This document shows, in pieces, positions 35,787-45,447 of a stretch of 64,000 bases of DNA (position 1 is its first letter; each line of letters begins with the position of its first letter). The stretch lies in assembly GCF_900141665.1 (NCBI RefSeq), contig NZ_FQYI01000002.1, forward strand, positions 310,001 through 374,000. The letters are read 5' to 3'. The notes beneath the pieces are model-generated. The model saw only the letters and a program-made list of their open reading frames with translations, was not told the origin of the DNA and did no database searches. This DNA comes from Cruoricaptor ignavus (lineage in GTDB: Bacteria > Bacteroidota > Bacteroidia > Flavobacteriales > Weeksellaceae). The position numbers and the translations under genes were made by a program.

Positions 35787-35802
35787 AGTTTTCTGGAGTA
35801 AT

Positions 35803-37317
35803 TTAATGTAAAAAATGCCTCATTCCCGTGAACATCATTGGGATGCCGTGCTCATTTGCCGCATCTATGGACTCCTGATCTTTCACGCTTCCGCCAGGCT
35901 GAATGATGGCCTTGATGCCGTTTTCTGCGCAGAAATCCACCACATCCCGGAACGGAAAAAACGCATCGGAAGCCAGGACTAAATCGCCGCTAAATTTTTC
36001 CTTCGCCCTTTCCACAGCTTGCTGAGCCGCCCAAATCCTATTCACCTGTCCGCCGCCAATTCCCAAAGCCTGCTTGCCGTTGGAAACCACTATCGCATTG
36101 GATTTCACATACTTAACAACTCTTTGCGCAAAAATCAGCGCAGCCTTCTGTTCATCATTCGGCGAAGATTCCGTTACGGTTTTTAGGTCGTCAGAAAACG
36201 CATTATCGCAATCCTGCACCAGCATTCCGCCATCAATTTTCACCCAGGTTTGCCGGTCAGAAACCGGATTTTTTATTTTAATGATGCGCAGATTTTTCTT
36301 CTGTTTTAAAATTTCGAGAGCATCTGCATCAAAATCCGTAGCCATCACGATTTCCAGAAAAGTTTTGTTGAGTTCCGTCGCAGTTTCTGCATCCACTTTA
36401 AAATTCATCCCGATAATTCCGCCGAAAATCGAAACCGGATCACAATCAAAAGTTTTGCGGTAAGTTTCTGCTGCTGAATTTCCAACCGCAACACCGCACG
36501 GCGTGGAATGCTTCACAGCGCAGCAAGCCATTTCATTTTTAAATTCATTCACAACCTTCCAGCACAAATCCATATCGCGTAAATTATTGAAAGACAGTTC
36601 TTTACCTCCCAAAATTTCAAAATCTTTCATTGCGCCGCTCTCAAAGGTTGAGACATAATAAGCCGCCTTCTGATGCGGATTTTCGCCGTATCTTAAGTCA
36701 GAAACTTTTTGGTAAGATGCATTCAGATACGGGGGAAATTCTTCATCCAAAAGCATTTTGGAAATGGCCGCATCATAAGCGGAAGTCAGGTTGAAAACTT
36801 TACCCGCCAAATATTTTCTCGTGCTTAATTCCGTATTTCCATTTTCGGAAATTTCTTGCTGGATTTTTGCATAATCCTCAACATCTGTAATTACCGTGAC
36901 AGATTCGAAATTTTTCGCCGCAGATCTCAGCATTGATGGTCCGCCAATATCAATAAACTCTACTTTTTCTTCCAGCGAAATTTCCTTGTTTACATTTTCA
37001 AAAAACGGATAAAGATTTACAACCACCAAATCAATCAGCCCGATATTGTGCTTTTCGACGGTGTTCATATGCTCTTCGTTCGAGCGAACGGCAAGCAATC
37101 CCCCGTGAACTTTCGGGTGCAGGGTTTTTACTCTTCCGTCCAGCATTTCCGGAAATTCGGTGACTTCTTCAATCTGCACAGGATTTAGCCCAGCATCTTT
37201 CAAATGCTTAAAAGTTCCCCCAGTTGAAATTAGCAGATAATCATTATTTTCCAAAAATTTTGCAAAATCCGCAAGTCTGGTTTTATCCGAAACAGAAATC
37301 AGTGCTCTTTTTTTCAT
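35803..37317 (-). CDS. purH: Bifunctional AICAR transformylase/IMP cyclohydrolase
   Basis: 504 residues, the usual length for the bifunctional enzyme that completes IMP synthesis. The N-terminal cyclohydrolase part contains [16 protein letters not shown] and [15 protein letters not shown]. The C-terminal transformylase part contains [22 protein letters not shown] and the closing [19 protein letters not shown]...[12 protein letters not shown]. It lies 9 bases after purN and 48 before purD in the operon. Confidence 0.98.
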   Translation of the reverse strand: MKKRALISVSDKTRLADFAKFLENNDYLLISTGGTFKHLKDAGLNPVQIEEVTEFPEMLDGRVKTLHPKVHGGLLAVRSNEEHMNTVEKHNIGLIDLVVVNLYPFFENVNKEISLEEKVEFIDIGGPSMLRSAAKNFESVTVITDVEDYAKIQQEISENGNTELSTRKYLAGKVFNLTSAYDAAISKMLLDEEFPPYLNASYQKVSDLRYGENPHQKAAYYVSTFESGAMKDFEILGGKELSFNNLRDMDLCWKVVNEFKNEMACCAVKHSTPCGVAVGNSAAETYRKTFDCDPVSIFGGIIGMNFKVDAETATELNKTFLEIVMATDFDADALEILKQKKNLRIIKIKNPVSDRQTWVKIDGGMLVQDCDNAFSDDLKTVTESSPNDEQKAALIFAQRVVKYVKSNAIVVSNGKQALGIGGGQVNRIWAAQQAVERAKEKFSGDLVLASDAFFPFRDVVDFCAENGIKAIIQPGGSVKDQESIDAANEHGIPMMFTGMRHFLH

Positions 37318-37326
37318 GATTAATTT

Positions 37327-37890
37327 TTAACTTTTCAAAACCTCATTTATCGCCTTTGGGAATATTTCATACTCAATTTGATGCACTTTTTCAGCCAAGG
37401 TTTTTGGGGTTTCATTATCTTCGATTTTAACCGATTTCTGAAGGATTATCTCGCCCTCATCGATGCCTGCAGTCACGAAATGCACTGTGGCTCCGCTTTC
37501 CTTTTCACCGGCTTGCAGAACGGCATTGTGCACATTCATCCCCCACATTCCTTTTCCTCCGAATTTCGGTAATAGTGCCGGATGAATATTGATGATTTTC
37601 CGTTCAAATTGTTCGATTACCGATTTATCTAAAATTGAAAGAAAACCCGCTAAAATTATCAAATCCGTATTTTCTGGAATTTCATCTAGAAGTTTTTGGC
37701 TAAAATCTTTTCCGCGCGGAATTAGCTTCGATTTAATCTGATGATTTTCAGCGCGTTGCAAAGCGTAGCAATCTCTGTCAGCAATTACCATCGTCACTTT
37801 TGCATCGGGAATTTCGCCCGATTCGCAGCAATCGATAATCCGCTGCAAATTCGTGCCGCTGCCAGAAACCAAAACCACGAGATTCCTCAT
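37327..37890 (-). CDS. purN: Phosphoribosylglycinamide formyltransferase
   Basis: 187 residues. It formylates glycinamide ribonucleotide with 10-formyl-THF. The glycine-rich start is VLVSGSGTNLQRIID. The active-site stretch IINIHPALLPKFGGKGMWGMNVHNAVL holds the family's catalytic His and NIHP. It starts within the purM stop (TGATG overlap) and precedes purH by 9 bases. Confidence 0.97.
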   Translation of the reverse strand: MRNLVVLVSGSGTNLQRIIDCCESGEIPDAKVTMVIADRDCYALQRAENHQIKSKLIPRGKDFSQKLLDEIPENTDLIILAGFLSILDKSVIEQFERKIINIHPALLPKFGGKGMWGMNVHNAVLQAGEKESGATVHFVTAGIDEGEIILQKSVKIEDNETPKTLAEKVHQIEYEIFPKAINEVLKS

Positions 37891-38885
37891 CAGAAATTCA
37901 GAATGATTTTTTCGGCGGAATTCTTCACAACTTCGCCGATTTCATAGGCATCATCTGTCAAGTCCAGAACTTTCTTGGAATGGCTTTCATCCAAAACCAC
38001 CACCATTCCTACACCCATATTAAAGGTGCCGAACATTTCTTCACGCCTGATTCCGCCGCGTTTTTCTAGTTCCTGCATAATTTTCGGCACACGGATTTTT
38101 GCCGTATCGATTTTCGCGCATAGTCCGTCCGGAATGATTCTCGGCACATTCTCAATCAAACCGCCACCAGTAATGTGCGCTATGCCGTTGATTTTCGATT
38201 CATCCATTATCTGATGAATTGAGCGCCAGTACAATTTCGTTGGCTCAAGCAAAATCTCGTAAAGCGGCTTTCCATCGAACTCTTCGTGAAAATCCGTGAA
38301 AATTTTCCGCACTAATGAATAGCCATTGCTGTGAAATCCGGAACTTGGCAGCGCAATAATCCTGTCGCCTTCGCGAATTTTCGAGCCATCAATAATCTGC
38401 TCCTTTTCCACGATGCCCACGCAAAAGCCCGCCACATCGTAATCGCCGGGTTTGTACATCCCTGGCATTTCCGCAGTTTCACCGCCAATCAGCGCACATT
38501 GGTTGTCCTTGCACGCTTCCACGATGCCCATCACAATCTGCGCCGCTACATCAGCATCCAACTTTCCGCAGGCCAAATAATCCAGGAAAAAAAGCGGTTT
38601 TGCACCGTGACAAATAATATCGTTGGCACACATTGCAAAGCAGTCAATGCCGATGGTATCGAACTTCCCAGTGTCAATCGCAATTTTCAACTTTGTGCCT
38701 ACGCCATCAGTTCCGGAAACCAAAACCGGATTTTTGTAGCCACTGATCTCGTAAAACGCACCGAAACTTCCAATGCCTTTCAGCACATTTTTATTGTGCG
38801 TTTCTTCCACCGCAGCCTTTATTTTTTCCACCGTTCTGTAGCCCTCCTCCTTATCTACGCCTGCAGATTTATAGGTATTATTCAT
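37890..38885 (-). CDS. purM: Phosphoribosylformylglycinamidine cyclo-ligase
   Basis: 331 residues. It closes the imidazole ring of the purine precursor. The start YKSAGVDKEEGYRTVEKIK, VSGTDGVGTKLKIA and the GGETAEMPGMY segment are the typical AIR synthetase motifs. It is the first gene of the operon purM-purN-purH-purD-guaA. No exact TAnnTTTG box was found upstream. Confidence 0.98.
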   Translation of the reverse strand: MNNTYKSAGVDKEEGYRTVEKIKAAVEETHNKNVLKGIGSFGAFYEISGYKNPVLVSGTDGVGTKLKIAIDTGKFDTIGIDCFAMCANDIICHGAKPLFFLDYLACGKLDADVAAQIVMGIVEACKDNQCALIGGETAEMPGMYKPGDYDVAGFCVGIVEKEQIIDGSKIREGDRIIALPSSGFHSNGYSLVRKIFTDFHEEFDGKPLYEILLEPTKLYWRSIHQIMDESKINGIAHITGGGLIENVPRIIPDGLCAKIDTAKIRVPKIMQELEKRGGIRREEMFGTFNMGVGMVVVLDESHSKKVLDLTDDAYEIGEVVKNSAEKIILNF

Positions 38886-39042
38886 TTTATCAAAATAATA
38901 ATTTTCCGCAAATTTTCTGCTGATTTGTTAATTTTAATTTTAGCAAAACTCTGCCTAAAATGCGGATGGCTAATTTACGAAAAACTAAAGAATTTTCTGT
39001 AAATTTTTTGGCGATAAAAATTTCAGGGCTGAATTATAATGC

Positions 39043-39050
39043 TAAATTTG
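39043..39050 (+). promoter_or_regulatory. Promoter -7 box of the DUF808 gene
   Basis: TAAATTTG (39043-39050) lies 18 bases before the ATG at 39069 and overlaps the codons after the alternative ATG at 39039, so it supports the downstream start. Confidence 0.6.
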
Positions 39051-39068
39051 CGAAAATTAAAAAGCTTT

Positions 39069-39956
39069 ATGGCAGCAGGATTTTTGGCATTGCTTGACGA
39101 TATTGCAGCCCTGATGGACGATGTGGCGATAACTGCAAAAGTGGCAACCAAGCAAACCGCCGGAATTTTGGGCGATGATTTGGCGGTGAATGCCCAAAAA
39201 GCCACCGGGTTTCATTCTTCCAGGGAAGTACCGGTTTTGATGAAAATAATGAAGGGCAGTTTTGTTAACAAGCTGATAATCATACCGATAGCATTTGTGC
39301 TGCAGGTTTTGTATCCACCGGCAATCAATGTGATCCTGGTTTTGGGCGGGTTGTATCTGGCGTTTGAAGGCGTGGAGAAAATCATCGAATTCATCCATCT
39401 TAGAAATCAGAAGCGTCTCGGGAAAACAGTTCTGGAAATAGCCGAAGAACCGAATATTTCCGAAGACGAAAAAGTAAAATCCGCCGTGATGACGGATTTT
39501 ATCCTCTCCATCGAAATTGTGATTATCGCTTGGGGAACTGTTCTGAAAGAGCCTTTGCTCACACAAATTATCACGGTGAGCATCGTCTCAATCATCGCAA
39601 CCGTAGGCGTTTACGGAATCGTAGCGCTGATTGTGAGGATGGATGATGCCGGTTTCAAACTCATCCGCACATCCAAAAATTACAAATCTTTCCGTGCAAG
39701 AGTCGGCAAAACTTTAGTGCGCGCTTTACCATTGATTATCAAGGCTTTAGGCGTCATCGGAACCATCGCTTTAATTTTGGTGGCAGGCGGAATTTTCGAG
39801 CACAACCTTGATTTTCTTCACAACATTCTACCGAACTGGAATGCTTTGCCACGGCAATTTCTCTTCGGGATCGCTGCTGGAATTCTAATGCTTCCGATTG
39901 GATTCTTAGCAGAGAAAATTTTTGAGAAAAAGAAAGTTGCCGCGGAAAAACCTTAA
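39069..39956 (+). CDS. DUF808 (YedI-like) integral membrane protein
   Basis: 295 residues from MAAGFLALLDDIAALMDDV, the conserved N-terminus of the family. An in-frame ATG at 39039 lies upstream of the -7 box. The segment KQTAGILGDDLAVNAQKATGF is diagnostic. Several membrane helices follow (about 70-115, 155-205 and 225-285). Function is not established; relatives are annotated as inner-membrane proteins of unknown role. Its last four bases overlap the convergent transporter gene through a shared TTAA. Confidence 0.85.
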   Translation: MAAGFLALLDDIAALMDDVAITAKVATKQTAGILGDDLAVNAQKATGFHSSREVPVLMKIMKGSFVNKLIIIPIAFVLQVLYPPAINVILVLGGLYLAFEGVEKIIEFIHLRNQKRLGKTVLEIAEEPNISEDEKVKSAVMTDFILSIEIVIIAWGTVLKEPLLTQIITVSIVSIIATVGVYGIVALIVRMDDAGFKLIRTSKNYKSFRARVGKTLVRALPLIIKALGVIGTIALILVAGGIFEHNLDFLHNILPNWNALPRQFLFGIAAGILMLPIGFLAEKIFEKKKVAAEKP

Positions 39957-41320
39957 AAATGCACCTGTTTAATTTCTTTACCGGTGTTCGGTTTTGGTTG
40001 CGGTATCATCAAAACGAGCACTGCAGCGATGATTAGGCAGATTCCGCCAAGACTCACATAATATATGGCGTGGTTTTGGAAAAGGAATTTTACGAGCGGT
40101 CCGCCAATTATCCCGTTTAGAATCTGCGGTAAAACGATGAAGAAATTGAAGATTCCCATATAAATTCCCATTTTATTTGCAGGAATCGCATCTATCAGCA
40201 TTGCGTAAGGCATCGCCAAAATACTTGCCCAGGCGAAACCAAGCCCAAGCATTGACATCCAAAGATGCTCTCTGTCAAGGAAGTACATTGACAGCAAACC
40301 GAGTCCACCGAAAAGCAAAGCCAAGGCGTGCGTCCTGTTTTTCCCGATTTTATTGGCAATAGGTATCAGCAGAAATGCGAACGGAATTGCAAATAAATTA
40401 TAATAACCGAAGAGTACGCCGGTTAAATTTCCGGCATCGTTAAATTGCTGAGAGCGAGTATCTTCTGGCGACAAACCGAAATGATGCGTTGCCAAAGAAC
40501 TCGTGGTGAAAACCCACATTGTGAACAGCGCAAACCACGAGAAAAACTGCACGGCGCCCAGCTTTTTCATTAGTGAAGGCATATTTTTAAAATCCTTAAA
40601 AATATCCGTAAATTTTGAATTTTCTTCAATCTCAAATTTCTGTTCAGAGAATGCTGCTAGTTCTTTCGGGCTGTATTCCTTCGTTGTGAAAATCGTGTAG
40701 AGAATCGAAAGCACCAAAACCGCAGCACCGATATAGAATGAGTAAATGACATTATCTGGCACGAAGCCTTCCGGTGCAACGCCTGAAACACCGGCATTGG
40801 AAAGCCAGGTCGGCAAATTCGAACCGATGACAGCACCTATTCCGATGAGAATCGTCTGCACGGAAAAGCCTACCGTACCCTGACTTTTCGGCAGCATATC
40901 GCCCACCAAAGCGCGGAAGGGTTCCATCGCCACATTGATGGAAGCATCCATCATTGCGAGGAAAATCACGGCAAGCAGCAAAACATTGGCACCCATCATC
41001 TGCGTTACAGACGCGGAATTTGGCAGCGCTACCAAACCTACCGCACAAAGCACGGAGCCAATCAGGAAATATGGTTTCCTTCTGCCGAATTTTCCCCAGG
41101 TATTGTCGCCAAGATGCCCGATGATCGGCTGCACGATTAGGCCAGTAATCGGTGCTACAAGCCAGAACCACGAGAGTTTATCGACTTCCGCACCAAAGTT
41201 GGCAAGGATTCGGCTTGCATTGCCGTTCTGCAGGCCGAAGGCCATCTGAATGCCCAGAAAGCCCATACTCATATTGATGATTTGCGCTAGTGAAAGTTTT
41301 GGCTTTTGTATTGCGTTCAA
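39953..41320 (-). CDS. SLC45-type MFS sugar (maltose) transporter
   Basis: 455 residues with a TTG start at 41320; the conserved KPKLSLAQIINMSMGFLGIQMAFGLQNGNASRIL directly after it supports this start, as does the absence of an upstream ATG. Twelve membrane segments are expected. The loop GDNTWGKFGRRKPYFLIG matches the MFS loop 2-3 motif. SLC45-type carriers bring maltose or sucrose across the inner membrane. It is the last gene of the sus locus, 23 bases after the GH13 gene, so it likely imports the maltodextrins made by the upstream enzymes. Confidence 0.85.
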   Translation of the reverse strand: MNAIQKPKLSLAQIINMSMGFLGIQMAFGLQNGNASRILANFGAEVDKLSWFWLVAPITGLIVQPIIGHLGDNTWGKFGRRKPYFLIGSVLCAVGLVALPNSASVTQMMGANVLLLAVIFLAMMDASINVAMEPFRALVGDMLPKSQGTVGFSVQTILIGIGAVIGSNLPTWLSNAGVSGVAPEGFVPDNVIYSFYIGAAVLVLSILYTIFTTKEYSPKELAAFSEQKFEIEENSKFTDIFKDFKNMPSLMKKLGAVQFFSWFALFTMWVFTTSSLATHHFGLSPEDTRSQQFNDAGNLTGVLFGYYNLFAIPFAFLLIPIANKIGKNRTHALALLFGGLGLLSMYFLDREHLWMSMLGLGFAWASILAMPYAMLIDAIPANKMGIYMGIFNFFIVLPQILNGIIGGPLVKFLFQNHAIYYVSLGGICLIIAAVLVLMIPQPKPNTGKEIKQVHF

Positions 41321-41343
41321 AGTTTTGATGTTTAAATTAAAAA

Positions 41344-43182
41344 TTAGCGAACTAGCTCAAGAACACGGGATTCTTTTGGTCTAAGTTTTAGATTGTTTAA
41401 ATCTGTGAAAGTCTCACCGGTCATTACATCACGGAATTTGGAAAAGCCGTCTGTAATTTCTTTGTAGCGGAAAGCTTCCACCGGCATCTCCTTTTCCTGT
41501 GAATTGTAAACTACGAGAATTTTTTGCGATGCTGCACTGCGTGAATACGCGTAAACACCGTGCTGCGGAAAGAACTGCACCATTTTTCCTTCGGTAAGTG
41601 CCGGGGAATTTTTGCGGAAATTAGCCAGTTTTTTGATGAAATCGAACGCAAGATTTTCCTGCGCCGTTCTGCCCGATTTTGAAAACTGGTCCACCTTATC
41701 TTCCTTCCAGCCACCCTTCATATCGGAACGAACAAGGCCATCCGGATTTGAAAAATTCTTCATCAGAATTTCCGTGCCGTAATAAAGCTGCGGAATTTTG
41801 TTAGAAGTGAGCAGCAAAATAATCCCGCTTTTGAACTTCTCGAAATCTTCGCCAACCACCGAAAAGAAACGGCTCATATCGTGATTGTCCAGGAAGATGA
41901 CATTCTTTTCCGGATTTTGATAAAGGAAATCCTGAGCCGTAAGGTTATACAGCCGGTTCACGCCATCATACCAGCCGAATTTTCCGTTAAGTGCCTCATA
42001 CACAGCTTCTTTCCACGCAGAATCCGTGATGCCGGGAAGATTAGAATCAATTTCCTGCCCCAGCTTTTTTCCTTCCGTAAAATAAGCCTGATTGGATGGC
42101 TGATACATCAGCGTTTCGCCGAAAATACCGAGCGATGGATATTCCGAGCGGATTCTTGCCAGCCATTCAGCATTGAATTTTAAATCGTTGTAAGAAAATG
42201 TGTCAATCCTGAATCCGTCAACCTTGGCATACTCAATCCACCACAAGTAATTCTGAATCAAATACTTAGCAACGAAAGGATTGTCGTGGTTCATATCTGG
42301 CATCGTAGGCACAAACCAGCCTTTTTCTGCAATATCGTAATCGAATTTGGAAGCGTACGGATCCTGAACCGGCTCAAAACGGTAGGTGGTGTTCGTATAT
42401 TGCGGGAACTGGTGTACCCAGTTTTTCATCGGCAAATCCTGCATCCACCAGTGGAAACTTCCGATATGGTTCGGCACCACATCCTTTATAATTTTCAGGC
42501 CTTTGCTGTGCGCTGTTTCCACATATTTGCGGTACAGTTCATTCGTTCCGTATCTTGGGTCTATCTTATACAAATCCGTTGCTGCGTAGCCGTGGTAAGA
42601 TTCCTTCGCCATATCGTTTTCAAGTTCCGGCGTATTCCAAATTGCCGTGATGCCTAGGTCTTTCAGGTAATCCATCTTTTTGATGATGCCCTGCAAATCG
42701 CCGCCGTGACGGTAATACATTGAATCTCGGTTGATGGTTTTTTCCCGCAAAGATTTTACGATGTCGTTGGAATAATCGCCGTTGGCAAAGCGGTCCGGCA
42801 TTATCAGGTAGATTAAATCCTTTTGGCTGATGCCTTTTGGCTGCGCCGTTTTTTCGACTAAAACAAAATCATATTTGAATTTGCGCTTGCCATTTTGCGA
42901 AAACCAAATGGGATAAGATCCCGGTTTTGCTTCCGGCTTTACGAGCAGATCCACAAACTGATAATTCGGGTTGTCGGTTCGGTGAGATTTTTCCAGCACG
43001 AAGGCTTTTGCATCCACAGCAACCTCATATTTGGAAATATCCTTTCCGTAGAGCATCAGCTGCAAACCATTGTCCTTAAAACCTGTCCACCAGTTAGGTG
43101 GCTCCACTCTTTCCAGCGGCTTTTGCGCAAAAACCATCGCAGAAATCAAAACTAAAACTGCGAGAAAAATTTTCCTGTTCAA
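41344..43182 (-). CDS. GH13 neopullulanase/cyclomaltodextrinase-type amylase (SusA-like)
   Basis: 612 residues with signal peptide (cleaved near VFA-Q20). An N-terminal beta-sandwich (about 25-115) resembles the cyclomaltodextrinase N-domain. The barrel shows KDVVPNH, GFRIDTFSY with Asp327, IFGETL with Glu356 and LDNHD with Asp435. Periplasmic enzymes of this type cut maltodextrins or pullulan imported through SusC/D. It is in the sus operon, 34 bases after the GH97 gene and 23 before the transporter. Exact specificity is not readable. Confidence 0.9.
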   Translation of the reverse strand: MNRKIFLAVLVLISAMVFAQKPLERVEPPNWWTGFKDNGLQLMLYGKDISKYEVAVDAKAFVLEKSHRTDNPNYQFVDLLVKPEAKPGSYPIWFSQNGKRKFKYDFVLVEKTAQPKGISQKDLIYLIMPDRFANGDYSNDIVKSLREKTINRDSMYYRHGGDLQGIIKKMDYLKDLGITAIWNTPELENDMAKESYHGYAATDLYKIDPRYGTNELYRKYVETAHSKGLKIIKDVVPNHIGSFHWWMQDLPMKNWVHQFPQYTNTTYRFEPVQDPYASKFDYDIAEKGWFVPTMPDMNHDNPFVAKYLIQNYLWWIEYAKVDGFRIDTFSYNDLKFNAEWLARIRSEYPSLGIFGETLMYQPSNQAYFTEGKKLGQEIDSNLPGITDSAWKEAVYEALNGKFGWYDGVNRLYNLTAQDFLYQNPEKNVIFLDNHDMSRFFSVVGEDFEKFKSGIILLLTSNKIPQLYYGTEILMKNFSNPDGLVRSDMKGGWKEDKVDQFSKSGRTAQENLAFDFIKKLANFRKNSPALTEGKMVQFFPQHGVYAYSRSAASQKILVVYNSQEKEMPVEAFRYKEITDGFSKFRDVMTGETFTDLNNLKLRPKESRVLELVR

Positions 43183-43216
43183 AATTTTATTTTTAAAAAT
43201 GCTAATTATTAATTTA

Positions 43217-45382
43217 CTATTTCTTCAACGGCTTCAAAGAAATCGCATAGCCGCCGCTTCTTGCCAGCTTCATCGGCAGTTGGCTTCGGCTCGTCACCGT
43301 TTTCTTGTAAATTTTGTAAGACTGCGGATTGCTGATGTAATCGGCATCGTCACCATCTGCGTAAACCGTGGCCTCGTAAGTTTTTCCCTTTGGCAGGAAG
43401 GAAAAATCCACAGTAAAATTCCGCGCATTTTCATCCGTGATGCCGCCCACAAACCATTCATCCTTACCTTTGGTTTTCCTTGCGGTGTGGATGAAATCGC
43501 CGGGCTCTGCCGCCAGAATCTTCGTATCATCCCAATCCAGAGCCACATCCTTGATGAACTGAAACGCATCCAGATGTCGTGCATAATTTTCCGGCAAATC
43601 TGCCGCCATTTGCAGCGGCGAATACATCACCACATACAGCGCCAGCTGCTTTGCCAGCGTGGTTTTCACGAATCTTTTGTCACCGGGAAAATAGTAATCC
43701 AGCTTTGTTTGAAAAATTCCGGGTGTGTAGTCCATCGGTCCGCCCATCCATCTTGTGAAAGGCAGAATCGTCTGATGCTCAGGATTATTCCCGCCGAACG
43801 CCTCAAATTCTGTTCCGCGCGCTGCTTCTGCCGCAATCCAGTTGGGATAGGTTCTGCTCTGCCCAGAAGGCCGCATAGATTCGTGGGAGTTCACCATAAT
43901 CTTGTGCTTCGCCGCTTCTTCCGCCACCCTGTAATAGTGGTTCACCGTCCATTGGGAATAATGATGTTCTCCGCGCGGAATGATGTGGCCTACATAGCCC
44001 GTCTTCAAGGAATTGTAGCCGTACCTGTTCATCAGCTCAAAAGCCGGTTTCAGCCAGCGTTCATAGTTGGTTGCCGAGCCGGAAGTTTCGTGGTGCATCA
44101 TCAGCCTGATGCCCTTGGAATGCGCATAATCATTGAGCATTTTCAAATTAAAATCCGGATAAGGGGTGATGAAATCGAACACGAATTCCTTGGAATGCCC
44201 GAACCAATCTTCCCAGCCGATGTTCCAGCCTTCCACCAAAAGTGCATCGAAACCGTGCTTCGCCGCGAAATCGATGTAAGATTTCACTTTCTCATTATTT
44301 GCCGCGTGGTTTCCGTTCGGCGTTAGTTTGGTGAAATCCGTTTTCCCGATGTGCACATTTTTCGCCGTGGAATACGCCCACTGAGATTTCCCGATAATCA
44401 TTTCCCACCATACACCCATATATTTCACGGGCTTTATCCAGGATGTATCGGCATAGTGCGTAGGCTCGTTCAGATTGAATATCATTTTGGACGCCAGCAC
44501 TTCTTCTGCTTTTGGTGAAACGATGATGGTGCGCCACGGTGAAACTGCCGGCGTCTGAATGTAGCCCTTCGCACCCTGTGCATCGGGCGTCAGGTGCGTT
44601 TTGAATTTGAAATTCGCGGCATCCACTTCAAGGTTGGAAACCGGGTAATTGATGACCGCAGCTTCCGCAATGTTGATGTACAGCGGCTCCCTGCCTTCCT
44701 TTTTCAGCATTAATGGCGTCTGCACCGCGTTTTTCACAGGTGTTTGCGAAGCATTGCCGTCAAAGGATGTTGCCCATTTTGCCGGAATTTCCGAGAGCAT
44801 CGTAGTTTGCGGCTGATATTCCTGGGAATCGTAATCGCCGGTTATCCACCAGGTTTTCGCGTCCCACGGCAAATCAATCTCGGAATCTTCTTCCCTGATG
44901 ATAAAATAGTTGAGATTTTCCTGCTCAGGAAATTCATAACGGAAACCCAGCCCATCGTTGAACAGCCTGAATTTCAGCACGATATGCCTATCCGTAGAAG
45001 CTTGGTTCAGCGTTACTGCCAGCTCATTGTAATGGTTGACATAAGATTTCTTCTCGCCCAAAACAGGGTTCCAGGTTTCGTTCCTCGTATCGCGCTTTTC
45101 ATCGGTTTTCACGAAGTTGCCGTCCAGGTTCGTCGCCTTATTGTCCTTATTTTCGATTTCCGAACCAAACTGCAATTCACCATCCCGAAAAATCCGGATG
45201 CCAAGCTTGGAATCTTCCACTACAGGCCTTCCCTGATAATTCAGGTTGTAGAAAGGCACGCCGTTTTTCAGCTGAAAATTCATCTCAAATTTTCCATCCG
45301 GAGATTTTAGGCTTTGTGCTTGCAATGCCGCTGCACCGAAAATCAGGTAAAAAATTGCTGTTTTTCTCACTACCATCAACAT
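43217..45382 (-). CDS. susB: GH97 alpha-glucosidase (SusB-like)
   Basis: 721 residues with signal peptide. GH97 enzymes split alpha-glucosides into glucose in the periplasm. The barrel has LLVEGWNIGWEDWFG, HHETSGSATNYERW, VNSHESMRPSG and AARGTEFEAFGG. Glu432, Glu501 and Glu525 sit with the same spacing as SusB Glu439, Glu508 and Glu532 (offset of 7), which points to the inverting, SusB-type mechanism. A second start MVVRK, 2 codons downstream, is possible. It lies 65 bases after susE, across an internal hairpin. Confidence 0.93.
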   Translation of the reverse strand: MLMVVRKTAIFYLIFGAAALQAQSLKSPDGKFEMNFQLKNGVPFYNLNYQGRPVVEDSKLGIRIFRDGELQFGSEIENKDNKATNLDGNFVKTDEKRDTRNETWNPVLGEKKSYVNHYNELAVTLNQASTDRHIVLKFRLFNDGLGFRYEFPEQENLNYFIIREEDSEIDLPWDAKTWWITGDYDSQEYQPQTTMLSEIPAKWATSFDGNASQTPVKNAVQTPLMLKKEGREPLYINIAEAAVINYPVSNLEVDAANFKFKTHLTPDAQGAKGYIQTPAVSPWRTIIVSPKAEEVLASKMIFNLNEPTHYADTSWIKPVKYMGVWWEMIIGKSQWAYSTAKNVHIGKTDFTKLTPNGNHAANNEKVKSYIDFAAKHGFDALLVEGWNIGWEDWFGHSKEFVFDFITPYPDFNLKMLNDYAHSKGIRLMMHHETSGSATNYERWLKPAFELMNRYGYNSLKTGYVGHIIPRGEHHYSQWTVNHYYRVAEEAAKHKIMVNSHESMRPSGQSRTYPNWIAAEAARGTEFEAFGGNNPEHQTILPFTRWMGGPMDYTPGIFQTKLDYYFPGDKRFVKTTLAKQLALYVVMYSPLQMAADLPENYARHLDAFQFIKDVALDWDDTKILAAEPGDFIHTARKTKGKDEWFVGGITDENARNFTVDFSFLPKGKTYEATVYADGDDADYISNPQSYKIYKKTVTSRSQLPMKLARSGGYAISLKPLKK

Positions 45383-45397
45383 TTAATACTAATCAGG

Positions 45398-45429
45398 TTA
45401 AAAAGAAACTGCCGCCAAATAAGCGGCAG
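45398..45429 (-). terminator. Hairpin with T-run inside the sus operon
   Basis: On the minus strand CTGCCGC/GCGGCAG (45429-45423 with 45415-45409) closes a 7-base loop and is followed by TTTCTTTTT. It lies in the 65-base gap between susE and susB, so it may partly end transcription and lower the level of the enzymes relative to the binding proteins. Confidence 0.7.
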
Positions 45430-45447
45430 ATCAGTAAGTCTACAAAT

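Noticed and set aside
43070..44326. 418-codon open frame on the plus strand inside the GH97 gene
   Set aside because: It is antisense to a well-supported susB gene with conserved catalytic residues and has no recognisable protein features.
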